The position numbers and the translations under genes are program-made. The notes under the pieces were generated by a model, which worked only from the letters and a program-made list of their open reading frames with translations, was not told where the DNA came from and searched no databases. 45,876 nt of DNA from CAZIDL01 sp964537825 (GTDB taxonomy: Bacteria > Bacteroidota > Bacteroidia > Flavobacteriales_D > CAYVSK01): NCBI GenBank assembly GCA_964537825.1, contig CAZIDL010000015.1, positions 1 through 45,876 of the forward strand, in the 5' to 3' direction. How positions within the stretch are numbered: position 1 is the stretch's first letter; the number at the start of each line of letters is the position of its first letter. Shown in pieces: positions 27,900-36,366 of this stretch.

Positions 27900-29150
27900 C
27901 TAGCGCAGTTTGAGGGTTACGATCGAAAGGACCGCAAGGATGACCCCTACGATCCAGAAGCGCGACACGATCTTGGATTCGTGCAAGCCTTTCTTTTGGT
28001 AATGATGGTGGAGCGGGGCCATTAGAAAAATGCGCTTGCCCTCTCCCAGCTTGCTCTTGGTGTATTTGAAATAGCCCACCTGAAGCATGACCGAGATGTT
28101 CTCGATCAGGAAGATGCCGCAGAAAATGGGGATCAGTAACTCCTTCCGAATGGCGATGGCGAAGACGGCGATGATCCCTCCGAGGGCCAAACTTCCGGTG
28201 TCGCCCATAAATACCTGGGCCGGATAGGAATTGTACCAGAGAAACCCGACGCAAGCCCCCACGAAGGCACTGATATAGACCACGAGTTCGCCGGAAGATG
28301 GAATGAACATGATGTTCAGATAGTCGGCGAAAATGTAGTTCCCCGACACGTAGGCGAATACGGCAAGGGTGCCACCGACCATGGCCGATGAACCCGTGGC
28401 AAGTCCATCGAGGCCATCGCTCATGTTGACACCGTTGGAAACAAAAGTCACGATGAGGATCGTGATCGGAATGAAAAGGAGCCAGGCAAGATCTGCGGCT
28501 TTATCTCCCATAAAACCCAGCAACCAAGCATAATCGAACTCATTGTTCTTGACGAAGGGGATCGTGGTCTTTGTGGAACGTGTCTCTTCCCATTCAGCAG
28601 CGGAAGAATTCGAAGCAGCCTTTTCGCGAAGGGTCACGTTCTCTTTTTGCTCCGAAGGATCTTCCACCTTTCGCTTGATCATCACGTCCTGATCGAAGAA
28701 GAGCATGGCACCTACCAGGACCCCGACCCCGACCTGGCCGATGATCTTGAAGCGAGCAGCCAGTCCTTCTTTACTCTTTTTAAAGGTTTTGATGTAGTCG
28801 TCCAAAAAGCCAAGCGCCCCGAGCCAGATGGTAGCGACGAGCATCAGGATCACGTAGATGTTGTGCAATTGCGCGAAAAGGAGGGTCGGGATCAGGATGG
28901 CCGCCAGAATGATAAGGCCTCCCATCGTCGGTGTCCCGGCCTTTTCCTCTTCGCCTTCCAGACCGAGATCCCTGACCGTTTCAGAGGCCTGTTTCCGCAT
29001 CAGTATACGGATCAACCTGCCGCCAAAGACCAGTGAAATAATAAGGGAAGTGATGATGGCCATCGAGGCCCGGAACGAAATGAATTCGAAAACACCGGCG
29101 CCGGGGAATCCAAAGCGTTCATCGAGCCATATGAACAGGTAGTAGAGCAT
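27900..29150 (-). CDS. mraY: Phospho-N-acetylmuramoyl-pentapeptide transferase
   Basis: MraY transfers phospho-MurNAc-pentapeptide to undecaprenyl phosphate, making lipid I in the inner membrane. The 416-residue protein has the catalytic aspartate pair in GFLDDYIKTFK, the NGVNMSDGLDGLA loop and the MAPLHHHYQKKG histidine motif. Against about 360 residues in E. coli it is longer mainly through a hydrophilic insert of some 55 residues (about 175-230, rich in Glu, Lys, Ser and Thr); I recall such inserts in other Bacteroidota. It shares one base with the murE stop. Confidence 0.97.
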   Translation of the reverse strand: MLYYLFIWLDERFGFPGAGVFEFISFRASMAIITSLIISLVFGGRLIRILMRKQASETVRDLGLEGEEEKAGTPTMGGLIILAAILIPTLLFAQLHNIYVILMLVATIWLGALGFLDDYIKTFKKSKEGLAARFKIIGQVGVGVLVGAMLFFDQDVMIKRKVEDPSEQKENVTLREKAASNSSAAEWEETRSTKTTIPFVKNNEFDYAWLLGFMGDKAADLAWLLFIPITILIVTFVSNGVNMSDGLDGLATGSSAMVGGTLAVFAYVSGNYIFADYLNIMFIPSSGELVVYISAFVGACVGFLWYNSYPAQVFMGDTGSLALGGIIAVFAIAIRKELLIPIFCGIFLIENISVMLQVGYFKYTKSKLGEGKRIFLMAPLHHHYQKKGLHESKIVSRFWIVGVILAVLSIVTLKLR

Positions 29151-30625
29151 TATTCGCTTTCCTTATCCTTGATGTTCAACGCGGCACGGAGCTCTTCCAT
29201 GTCGTCGAAATGGAGTTTTTCGCCGCTGATCTCCTGCGTCTTTTCATGGCCTTTTCCGGCTATAAGGAGGATATCTCCCTCGCCGGCCAAGCTTGCGGCG
29301 GTTCGAATGGCCTCTCTTCGGTCCTGGATCGAGAGGACCTTCTTCTTATCCACGGGTCCGATCCCGGTCCTCATATCATCGATGATGGCCATCGGATCCT
29401 CACTCCGTGGGTTATCGGAAGTTAGGATAACCCGATCGCTGTACTTCACAGCAGCTTTCGCCATGATCGGACGCTTGGAGGGATCCCGATCCCCTCCACA
29501 TCCCACGACCGTAACAAGTTGTTCGTTCCGCGTGCGGAGCTCCTCGAGGGTCTGGAGCACGTTCTCGAGGGCATCGGAGGAGTGAGCGAAATCCACGACA
29601 CCGGTCACCCCCTCCTCATTGCGGAGGGTTTGAAAACGTCCTTCCACTGCGCTCACGGAACTCAAGCCGGTCAACACTTCGAGCTGATCCTCCCCGGAAA
29701 GGATGGCCGTAGCATAGACCGCGAGCAGATTGGATGCATTGAAGCGCCCGATGATCGGACTGGCAAGTTCCTTCCCATCGATGGTCATCCGGATCCCGGA
29801 AAGGTCGCATTCCAGGACCTTCCCCCGAAAATCCGCCATGGTGTGCAAGGCATAGCTTTCCGATCGGCCTTTGCAGTTCTGGACCATATAATCCGCATGG
29901 CGGTCATCCCGGTTAACAAGAGCGATGCTTTCCGACCCGAGTTCGTCGAAGAGCTTCTTTTTGGCGTCCAGATAATCCTGGAAGGTCGGATGATAATCCA
30001 AATGCTCCTCGGTGATATTGGTGAAGATCGCGATCCCGTAATCCACACCTTTCACCCTTTCCTGGTCGAGCGCATGGGAGCTCACCTCCATGAAACAGTG
30101 GTCGCAACCCGCTTCGGCCATCCTGGCGAGCCGGGATTGAAGGGTGATCGGATCAGGGGTCGTCAATTCCGAGGGCAGTTCCTCCCATCCGATCCGGTCG
30201 GTAATGGTGGAAAGGAGCCCTGAGGGCCGACCGAGCTTCATAAAAAGGTGATGAAGAAGTGTGGCCACGGTGGTCTTTCCATTGGTGCCGGTCACCCCGA
30301 CCACGGTCATCCGCTTGGAAGGTTCGTCGAAGAAGTTGGAGGCCACTTGCCCAAGGGCTGGACGTGTATCAGGGACCTGGATAAGGACCACCCCTTCAGG
30401 GACCGTCAGTTCTTCTCCATCCTCGGCCAGAATAGCTGAGGCGCCTTTTTCGATCGCCTCGGGGATGAAGCGATGGCCATCGACCTGCGTGCCCTTTAAC
30501 GCTATGAAAAAGGAGCCTTTCCGCACATTCCTGGAATCGATGCAGATATGCGGGACCTGGAGGGAAGTATCTCCACTCACCTTGCTGAGCCTGACCCGAT
30601 AGAGGATGTCCTTCAATGCTTTCAT
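29150..30625 (-). CDS. murE: UDP-MurNAc-tripeptide synthetase, diaminopimelate type
   Basis: MurE adds the third residue of the peptide stem. The 491-residue protein has the ATP loop GTNGKTT at residues 113-119. The amino-acid selection motif reads DNPR (within TSDNPRSEDP), which in the family marks meso-diaminopimelate as substrate rather than lysine. The final segment GKGHEKTQEI is also typical. The start overlaps the ftsI stop as ATGA. Confidence 0.97.
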   Translation of the reverse strand: MKALKDILYRVRLSKVSGDTSLQVPHICIDSRNVRKGSFFIALKGTQVDGHRFIPEAIEKGASAILAEDGEELTVPEGVVLIQVPDTRPALGQVASNFFDEPSKRMTVVGVTGTNGKTTVATLLHHLFMKLGRPSGLLSTITDRIGWEELPSELTTPDPITLQSRLARMAEAGCDHCFMEVSSHALDQERVKGVDYGIAIFTNITEEHLDYHPTFQDYLDAKKKLFDELGSESIALVNRDDRHADYMVQNCKGRSESYALHTMADFRGKVLECDLSGIRMTIDGKELASPIIGRFNASNLLAVYATAILSGEDQLEVLTGLSSVSAVEGRFQTLRNEEGVTGVVDFAHSSDALENVLQTLEELRTRNEQLVTVVGCGGDRDPSKRPIMAKAAVKYSDRVILTSDNPRSEDPMAIIDDMRTGIGPVDKKKVLSIQDRREAIRTAASLAGEGDILLIAGKGHEKTQEISGEKLHFDDMEELRAALNIKDKESE

Positions 30626-32736
30626 CCGGCAGTGATCTGGATCTGTTCGACCTTTTTCAAAGGGATACCGGGTTCGACGGATTGGTCCGCAACGCGCCCC
30701 GTCCCATTCACCTTCACCCTTAAACCCAGGTTCTCGAGAAGGTAGAGCGCATCTTTGAGACCCATCCCCTGCACATTCGGGACTTTCTTTCGGGTCACTT
30801 TACGCGTCCCGAGATCGAGCTTTTCCTTTCGCTTCAAAGCGACCGCCCAATCCGAACTTCCTGAACTTTCATAGGGAAGTTCCAGAGAGTCCATAACCGC
30901 ACTCAGATCCTTTCTAAAGCCGTGGGCTGCAGAGACCACTCTTTCCTTTTCCGAAAGCGTCCCGTTCTTTTCTGCGATCGGCGCCTGGATATCGAGGCTG
31001 TTGGCATACACTTTATCAGCGATCTCCCGGAAGATGGGACCTGCGACCAGGTTCCCGTAATAGACATCCTCCGAGGGTGCATTGACCACCACGATGCAGC
31101 TGAATTCCGGATTATCGGCAGGAAAGTATCCGCAGAAAGAGGCTTGATAACTTACTTCCGAATCGTAACGGTACCCATACTGAGCATTGGCTATTTGAGC
31201 AGTACCCGTCTTTCCTGCCACATCGAAATCCGCCTTCTTGAGGTTGGTAGCGGTCCCTCGCTCCACAACGCCTTCCAGCAGTTCCTGAGCCTTTTTGATC
31301 GTCGAACTCGAACAGATGGTTTTGTCGATCACGGTGGGTTCTCGCTCCTTCACCACCTTTCCCTTTTTTCGGATCGAATTGACAAAGCGCGGCTTGACCA
31401 TTTCACCGCCATTCGCAACCGCATTGTAGAAAGTGAGGATCTGAAGTGGGGTTTGCCGCACCTCGTAACCTATGGACATCCAGGGAAGGGTCACACCGGA
31501 CCAGGTGGGGTCCTCGGGTTCTTTGATCACTGGCTCGCCCTCCCCGGGTATAGGGATGCTCAGCTTTCGGGCCAGATGCATTTGATGGAGGCGGGTGACG
31601 AAACGAGAGGGGTTCTTGTGGTAAGCCTGATGGATCGTTTTCGAGACCCCGACATTGGAGGAGACCTCGAAAGCTCTTCGCACCGTGATCTTACCGAAAC
31701 CACCCTTGTGAGCGTCCCGCATCACCTGATCGTAATAGTGGGTGACCCCGTTCTCCGTATCGACGCTATCGCTGAGCTCAACACGCCCGTCCTCCATGGC
31801 GGCCATGATGGCAGGCAGTTTAAAAGTAGAGCCCGGCTCAGTGCTCTCGCCGATCGCGTAATTGTATCGCTCGCTATAGCTGCCGTCCTCGGAGCGTGAA
31901 AGGTTTGCAATGGCTTTAATAGCTCCGGTCTTTACCTCCATCAGGATCACGCAACCGTGGTCCGCATTGTGCTTCTGGAGCTGTTGAAGAAGGGCTCGCT
32001 CGGCAACATCCTGCATGTTCAGGTCGATGGTGGTATGGAGGTCCTTGCCGTCCTCCGGTTCGATCCGGTGATCCTCGCTTATCGGCATCCAATCCCCACC
32101 GGATATTCGCCGCATCAAGCGTTTCCCTTCCTTTCCGCTCAACGCGTTACCGAAAGCTCCCTCTAAACCGACAGGATGCACGCCTTTTCGGTCATAGCCG
32201 ATCGTGCGCGAAGCAAGGAGCTTAAAGGGGCGTTCACGGATATTGCGCTGAAGGGCTATGAACCCCCCTTTGAAACGGCCCTTCTGGAAAAGCGGGAACC
32301 CCTTGAGCCTTTGCAATTGGTTATGGTCCACTTCCTTAGCGATGAGGTGAAAGCGCTCGCCCTCCTGCCGTGCTTTTACCAACTCCCTCTCCCAGGACTT
32401 CGCGCTTTTTTCATCGAACATGGAAGCCAGTGAATCCGCAAGAGCATCGACCTTTTCGAAAAAGAGCTTCTTCCCGATCGCATCGGTGTTCGGATCCATG
32501 CGGACCTCATAAACAGGGACCGAAGTGGCCAGCAAACGCTCATCCGCAGAATATACATTGCCGCGTACCGCATCGATCTTTCGAACCTCGGTGGTCAGCT
32601 TCCTGGATCGTTCCCGCCATTTATCACCTTCCACGAATTGGATATGCCCGATCCGATAAAGGATCGCAAGCCCAAAGAGGATCACCCCTGCGTAGATCAG
32701 GTAAGTACGCCAAAGCATGTCCTTTTTGGTATCCAT
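30622..32736 (-). CDS. ftsI: Septal transpeptidase FtsI (PBP3-like) with C-terminal PASTA domain
   Basis: FtsI crosslinks septal peptidoglycan. I chose ATG 32736 (MDTKKDMLWRTYL), 1 nt after the ftsL stop, instead of the longer start at 32826, which would lie inside ftsL and adds an Arg-rich tail without family resemblance. The 704-residue product has one transmembrane segment (about 11-28), a PBP dimerisation region, and active-site motifs STFK at 303-306, SSN at 359-361 and KTG at 509-511. About 60 C-terminal residues (KVPNVQGMGLKDALYLLENLGL) form a single PASTA domain, a feature of PBP2x- and SpoVD-like proteins and, as I recall, of Bacteroidota FtsI. Confidence 0.95.
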   Translation of the reverse strand: MDTKKDMLWRTYLIYAGVILFGLAILYRIGHIQFVEGDKWRERSRKLTTEVRKIDAVRGNVYSADERLLATSVPVYEVRMDPNTDAIGKKLFFEKVDALADSLASMFDEKSAKSWERELVKARQEGERFHLIAKEVDHNQLQRLKGFPLFQKGRFKGGFIALQRNIRERPFKLLASRTIGYDRKGVHPVGLEGAFGNALSGKEGKRLMRRISGGDWMPISEDHRIEPEDGKDLHTTIDLNMQDVAERALLQQLQKHNADHGCVILMEVKTGAIKAIANLSRSEDGSYSERYNYAIGESTEPGSTFKLPAIMAAMEDGRVELSDSVDTENGVTHYYDQVMRDAHKGGFGKITVRRAFEVSSNVGVSKTIHQAYHKNPSRFVTRLHQMHLARKLSIPIPGEGEPVIKEPEDPTWSGVTLPWMSIGYEVRQTPLQILTFYNAVANGGEMVKPRFVNSIRKKGKVVKEREPTVIDKTICSSSTIKKAQELLEGVVERGTATNLKKADFDVAGKTGTAQIANAQYGYRYDSEVSYQASFCGYFPADNPEFSCIVVVNAPSEDVYYGNLVAGPIFREIADKVYANSLDIQAPIAEKNGTLSEKERVVSAAHGFRKDLSAVMDSLELPYESSGSSDWAVALKRKEKLDLGTRKVTRKKVPNVQGMGLKDALYLLENLGLRVKVNGTGRVADQSVEPGIPLKKVEQIQITAG

Positions 32737-32737
32737 C

Positions 32738-33127
32738 TTATTCCTGCGGGGCTTTTCGTTCGACCACGATCTTCTCCGGGGGTTTTGTGGATTCCTTAAG
32801 TCCGAGCGGCTTTGTAGCTTTAACAACCTCCGACCGTTTCCCCTTGAACATCAACTTCGATTTCGTGGTGATATACTCCGCACGCAACTCTTTCATTTCT
32901 TTTCGGACCCGATAAAGTTCCTTCACGGTCTTTTCGGTGTAATAGCCATATCCGATGTAGCAGGTCATGAGTAAAGCGAGGAAGAAAAAATAGGGGATAC
33001 GCGACACCACCTCTTCCCTTGTAAGGAAAGCGCCGTTGAGAAAGCGCAGAAGGGTACGTCCGTAAAAGGAGCTCCTCCTGCCCTCAAGCTTTTTTTCCTC
33101 CTTTTCTTTTTTCTTGAAGCGGTTCAT
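32738..33127 (-). CDS. ftsL: Cell division protein FtsL-like
   Basis: This 129-residue protein has a Lys/Glu-rich cytoplasmic tail, one transmembrane segment (about 44-63, IPYFFFLALLMTCYIGYGYY) and then a heptad-like coiled coil (about 65-95, VKELYRVRKEMKELRAEY). That is the FtsL layout, and it sits in the FtsL position between rsmH and ftsI. FtsL bridges FtsQ and FtsI/FtsW. Sequence conservation is low in this family, so the call rests on layout and context. It starts 2 nt after rsmH. Confidence 0.88.
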   Translation of the reverse strand: MNRFKKKEKEEKKLEGRRSSFYGRTLLRFLNGAFLTREEVVSRIPYFFFLALLMTCYIGYGYYTEKTVKELYRVRKEMKELRAEYITTKSKLMFKGKRSEVVKATKPLGLKESTKPPEKIVVERKAPQE

Positions 33128-33129
33128 GA

Positions 33130-34041
33130 TCAGATCCTTTCAGCAGCTCTGAGTTTGGCACTGCGCGCCCTGGGATTTGCTTCGATCTCGACCTCAGAAG
33201 GGAGCATCGGTTTCTTCAGGACCGGTCTGAAGGGGCGCACTGGCCTTCCCATCTCGTCCTTGATCGGTTCACCCTGAAAATTCCCGTGCTGGATAAAGCG
33301 TTTGACAAGCCGGTCCTCAAGGGAATGATAGGTGAGAACGACCAAGCGGCCGCCTTCTTCGATAAGGTCAGGGCAGCTCTTCAGCAAGTCCTCCAACGCC
33401 TCGAGTTCCCCGTTCACTTCGATCCGAATGGCTTGAAAGACCCTGGCGAGAAGGCCTTCCTTCTTGTCCGGGGGAAAGAGAGGTTCTGCTACAGCCCGCA
33501 GTTCAGAGGTCCGGGCGATCGGAGCTTTCTCCCTTTCTTCACAGATACGCCGGGAAAGTTTCCGTGCTTGCTTAAGCTCCCCGTAGTCACGGAAGATGCG
33601 TGTGAGAGCTTCAGCGCTATAAGTGCGCAAAAGAGTTGTTGCATCGAAGGGGTAGTGCGGATCCATCCGCATATCCAGGGGACCATCGTATCGGATCGAG
33701 AAGCCCCTCTCAGCGGTATCAAAATGATGGGAGGAAACACCCAGATCCGCCAAAAGGCCGTTAACAGGCAACCGGTCGTAGTATCGGAGCCAATTCTTGA
33801 TGTAGCGGAAGTCCGCCCGATAGAAGCAAAAACGGCTATCGTCAGCGAAAGCCTCCAAAGGAACATTCTCATCGCGATCGAAGGCAATGAGAACCCCCCG
33901 ATCTCCGAGCTCTTGGAGGATCCGGGCGGCATGTCCTCCACCTCCGAACGTAGCGTCCACATAACGTCCAGAAGGATCGATAGCGAGGGCTTCGACCGCT
34001 TCATCGGCCATTACAGCATCGTGATAGCTTTCATCCGTCAT
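33130..34041 (-). CDS. rsmH: 16S rRNA (cytosine-1402-N4)-methyltransferase
   Basis: RsmH (MraW) methylates C1402 in the ribosomal decoding centre with S-adenosylmethionine. The SAM-binding motif YVDATFGGGGHAARILQEL is near the N-terminus, with LADLGVSSHHFDTAERGFS and VLTYHSLEDRLVKRFI later, all family hallmarks. The frame opens at 34074 with four possible ATGs. I prefer 34041 (MTDESYHDAV, 303 residues) because AGGA lies 8 nt before it and it best fits the usual short RsmH N-terminus. It overlaps the mraZ end by 11 nt. Confidence 0.93.
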   Translation of the reverse strand: MTDESYHDAVMADEAVEALAIDPSGRYVDATFGGGGHAARILQELGDRGVLIAFDRDENVPLEAFADDSRFCFYRADFRYIKNWLRYYDRLPVNGLLADLGVSSHHFDTAERGFSIRYDGPLDMRMDPHYPFDATTLLRTYSAEALTRIFRDYGELKQARKLSRRICEEREKAPIARTSELRAVAEPLFPPDKKEGLLARVFQAIRIEVNGELEALEDLLKSCPDLIEEGGRLVVLTYHSLEDRLVKRFIQHGNFQGEPIKDEMGRPVRPFRPVLKKPMLPSEVEIEANPRARSAKLRAAERI

Positions 34042-34519
34042 CGCGTCCATCCTGTTTTTCATCCTCAGGTTCATCGATCCCTCGCATGACCTCTTCAGCC
34101 AGTTGGGCGAAATCTTCCTGATCCTCGTCCATCACCTTTTCGTAGCGACCCTTATCCCAGAGTTCGATCTTGTTGGAAGAAGCGAAAAGCACCACTTCTT
34201 TCTGAAGACCAGCGAACTCCTTAAGGCGTTTCGGCACCAGCATCCTGCCCGAAGCATCGAGTTCGATCTCCGTAGCCCCGTTCCGGAATTTTCGGATGAA
34301 ACGATCGTTCTTCCGGTCGAAGCGGTTGAGCTTATTGAGCTGCTTGGTGATATCCTCCCACTCATCCCAGGGATAGAGGATCAGGCAGGTCTCGAAGATG
34401 CTCCGGTTGATGACGAAGCGATCTTCCTTCGGACCGAGCTGCTTTCGCAGCCCAGCGGGGAACATCAACCTCCCTTTGCCATCGAGGCTGCATTCGAATT
34501 CGCCGATCAGATTCCTCAT
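34031..34519 (-). CDS. mraZ: Transcriptional regulator MraZ
   Basis: MraZ is a DNA-binding protein that represses or tunes the dcw operon, including itself. The 162-residue protein has two AbrB-like halves with the repeated motif: LDGKGRLMFPAGLRKQLG near residue 11 and LDASGRMLVPKRLKEFAG near 79. The acidic C-terminal tail (about 130-162) is longer than in E. coli MraZ. It is first in the operon, 45 nt downstream of three probable binding boxes. Confidence 0.96.
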   Translation of the reverse strand: MRNLIGEFECSLDGKGRLMFPAGLRKQLGPKEDRFVINRSIFETCLILYPWDEWEDITKQLNKLNRFDRKNDRFIRKFRNGATEIELDASGRMLVPKRLKEFAGLQKEVVLFASSNKIELWDKGRYEKVMDEDQEDFAQLAEEVMRGIDEPEDEKQDGRDDG

Positions 34520-34546
34520 AGGACAGGCCCTATAGCCGAGCGCGGA

Positions 34547-34554
34547 TAAAGGTA
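34547..34554 (-). promoter_or_regulatory. Possible -7 element (TACCTTTA) of the dcw operon
   Basis: On the minus strand TACCTTTA matches TAnnTTTG except for the last base and ends 27 nt before the mraZ ATG. The MraZ boxes lie 10-41 nt upstream of it, so bound MraZ would cover the -33 region. Confidence 0.45.
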
Positions 34555-34563
34555 TTCAATTTT

Positions 34564-34588
34564 ACCACTTTTTACCACTTTTCCCCAC
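34564..34588 (-). promoter_or_regulatory. Three MraZ operator boxes
   Basis: On the minus strand, GTGGG, GTGGT and GTGGT occur at exact 10-nt spacing (34584-34588, 34574-34578, 34564-34568), mostly followed by A-rich spacers. MraZ is known to bind such direct repeats (TGGGN with 5-nt spacers in E. coli, AAAGTGG-type in mollicutes). There is no fourth box at 34594. They abut the likely mraZ promoter. Confidence 0.85.
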
Positions 34589-34838
34589 ATTGTGACCTAC
34601 AGTATAACGAAAAGCGGTAAAGATCTGTTACGATCCTTTTTAAATATTTGATATCCAACCTTTAAAAAGGTGGTAAGAATCACAGAAAGCGTGGGAGATC
34701 AGATGAGAAAAAGGCTTCTCAACCCTTCATTAAAGCCCCCCTGATCGAACAAATGAGGATCCAGGGGATAAACTTCCGACCAGGACCAGTAGAACGGTAT
34801 CCGATCAGCCCTCCTTTTTCCAAGAGCCCCTAAAACCA

Positions 34839-34846
34839 TATATTTG
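34839..34846 (+). promoter_or_regulatory. Probable -7 element (TATATTTG) for hydrolase-engB
   Basis: TATATTTG matches TAnnTTTG and ends only 7 nt before the first ATG (34854), which would put the transcript start on or after that codon. The second ATG (34872) is 25 nt downstream, a normal leader. Confidence 0.55.
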
Positions 34847-34871
34847 GGAACCCATGGAGGCTAGCACGCCG

Positions 34872-35633
34872 ATGGAAGAGCGGATCCAGCAAGAAGGGGA
34901 ACATCGATTCCTCGAAGAAGGCGAAGGCCCTGTTATCGTCCTTTTGCACGGGCTTTTCGGGGCGCTCAGCAATTTTGAGACGGTGCTCTCCCACTTCAGC
35001 AAGAACTACAAAGTGGTGATCCCGATGCTCCCGATCTATTCCCTCCCGATCCTGGAGACCAATGTGAAGAACCTGGCCCGTTACCTTCAAAAGTTCATCG
35101 ATTTCAAGGGTTATAACGAGGTCAATCTGCTAGGCAATTCCCTTGGGGGGCATGCTGCATTGATCTACAGCTTGAAGCATCCCGACAAGGTACGCACGAT
35201 GACCCTTACGGGTAGTTCGGGACTTTATGAGAACGCGATGGGTGGTAGCTTCCCGCGAAGGGAGGACAAGGAGTACATCCGGAAAAAGGTCGCAGTAACA
35301 TTCTACGACCCCAAGCATGCCACGGATGATCTCGTTGAGGAATGCTACCAGGTGGTGAACGACAAGAGCAAACTGGTCCGGATCCTTTCCCTTTCCAAAT
35401 CGGCCATCCGCCATAACATGAGCAAGGAATTGCCCAAGATCGACGTACCGACCTGTTTGATATGGGGGAAGAACGACACCATCACACCTCCCGATGTGGC
35501 GGAGGAGTTCAGGGAACGGCTTCCTCAAGCCGACCTTTTCTGGATCGACGAATGCGGGCATGCTCCTATGATGGAGCAGCCTGAGGCCTTTAACAAGACC
35601 CTGGACGACTGGCTCTCGAAGCAAGATCTATGA
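34872..35633 (+). CDS. Alpha/beta hydrolase
   Basis: The 253-residue product has the alpha/beta-hydrolase oxyanion segment LLHGLFGALSNFE, the nucleophile elbow GNSLGGH (Ser90), an acid residue in WGKNDT (Asp202) and the catalytic His in DECGHAPMMEQPE (His230). No signal peptide is seen, so it is cytoplasmic. The substrate cannot be read from sequence; esters, thioesters or C-C bonds are all possible in this family. I chose ATG 34872 over 34854 because the promoter element leaves almost no leader for the earlier one. It overlaps engB by 4 nt (ATGA), so the two are coupled. Confidence 0.88.
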   Translation: MEERIQQEGEHRFLEEGEGPVIVLLHGLFGALSNFETVLSHFSKNYKVVIPMLPIYSLPILETNVKNLARYLQKFIDFKGYNEVNLLGNSLGGHAALIYSLKHPDKVRTMTLTGSSGLYENAMGGSFPRREDKEYIRKKVAVTFYDPKHATDDLVEECYQVVNDKSKLVRILSLSKSAIRHNMSKELPKIDVPTCLIWGKNDTITPPDVAEEFRERLPQADLFWIDECGHAPMMEQPEAFNKTLDDWLSKQDL

Positions 35634-36247
35634 GCCGCCCTTCGCTTTCGGTGGCTTTTGAGGGGAGTTATGCGGAGCTCAAGGAACTCCCTTCTCTAGA
35701 AAGGCCGGAATACGCTTTCATCGGAAGGTCCAATGTAGGAAAATCCTCCCTTATCAACCTTTTGACCGGTCAAAAGGAACTTGCCTACACTTCGGGGACA
35801 CCAGGAAAAACCCGAAGGATCCACTCCTACTCCGTCAATAACGGGGAATGGTGCTTGGTGGACCTGCCAGGGTACGGATATGCCAAGACCTCCCGAAAGG
35901 CCCGGAACCTCTGGGATAAGAACGTGCAGGAATACCTGGAGGAACGCTCATACCTGGCCTGTACCTTCGTTCTCATCGATGCGAACGTCCCGCCTCAGGA
36001 AAAGGACCTGAGCCGCCTGCGCTGGATCGGGGAAAGAGGGCTTCCCTTCGCGATCATCTTTACGAAACTCGACAAAGCCCGCAAAGGAGAAGGAGATCGG
36101 AACATTGCGGCCTTCAAAAAGGCCATGCTGGAGGATTGGGCCTTCCTTCCGCAGAGTTTCCGGAGTTCGGCAATGAAGGGAACAGGAAAGGAAGAGATCC
36201 TGAACTTTATCAGCTCCGTTAATGAGGAATTGAAAGGGGAAGGATGA
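35630..36247 (+). CDS. engB: Ribosome biogenesis GTPase YsxC/EngB
   Basis: This 205-residue TRAFAC GTPase assists assembly of the large ribosomal subunit. It has G1 GRSNVGKSSLINLL near residue 32, the G2 region TSGTPGKTRRI, G3 DLPGYGYAK, G4 TKLD and a G5-like SSAMKGTG. Length and motif spelling match the YihA/YsxC/EngB family. It is translationally coupled to the hydrolase. In Bacteroidota this pair often lies beside mraZ, as I recall. Confidence 0.96.
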   Translation: MSRPSLSVAFEGSYAELKELPSLERPEYAFIGRSNVGKSSLINLLTGQKELAYTSGTPGKTRRIHSYSVNNGEWCLVDLPGYGYAKTSRKARNLWDKNVQEYLEERSYLACTFVLIDANVPPQEKDLSRLRWIGERGLPFAIIFTKLDKARKGEGDRNIAAFKKAMLEDWAFLPQSFRSSAMKGTGKEEILNFISSVNEELKGEG

Positions 36248-36325
36248 CCGTAAAGGGGACTCATAGGATAGGAAAGGCATCGCAGAAAGGGAATTTCCCT
36301 CAAAAGTCCCCTAAAAGATGCCTCT

Positions 36326-36333
36326 TATATTTG
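36326..36333 (+). promoter_or_regulatory. Probable -7 element (TATATTTG) for the M1 peptidase
   Basis: TATATTTG matches TAnnTTTG and ends 33 nt before ATG 36367, but only 6 nt before ATG 36340. This favours 36367 as the start. Confidence 0.55.
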
Positions 36334-36366
36334 CCTTCGATGCAAAAGCAAATGCAGCGCGGACTT

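Larger units (their letters stand above)
34520..34853. other. Divergent intergenic region between mraZ and the alpha/beta hydrolase
   Basis: This 334-bp gap holds the mraZ promoter and MraZ boxes at its left end, and the hydrolase promoter at its right end (34839-34846). The middle is AT-rich at 34630-34690. It has one more GTGGTAAG on the plus strand near 34670 and GTGGGAG 21 nt on, which could be extra MraZ sites but are not at 10-nt spacing. I see no small ORF or RNA gene. Confidence 0.7.

Noticed and set aside
27151..28254. A 367-codon minus-strand frame spanning the murD-mraY junction
   Set aside because: It is the same strand but a shifted frame across two strongly identified genes, with an Arg- and Gly-rich sequence typical of a shadow frame.
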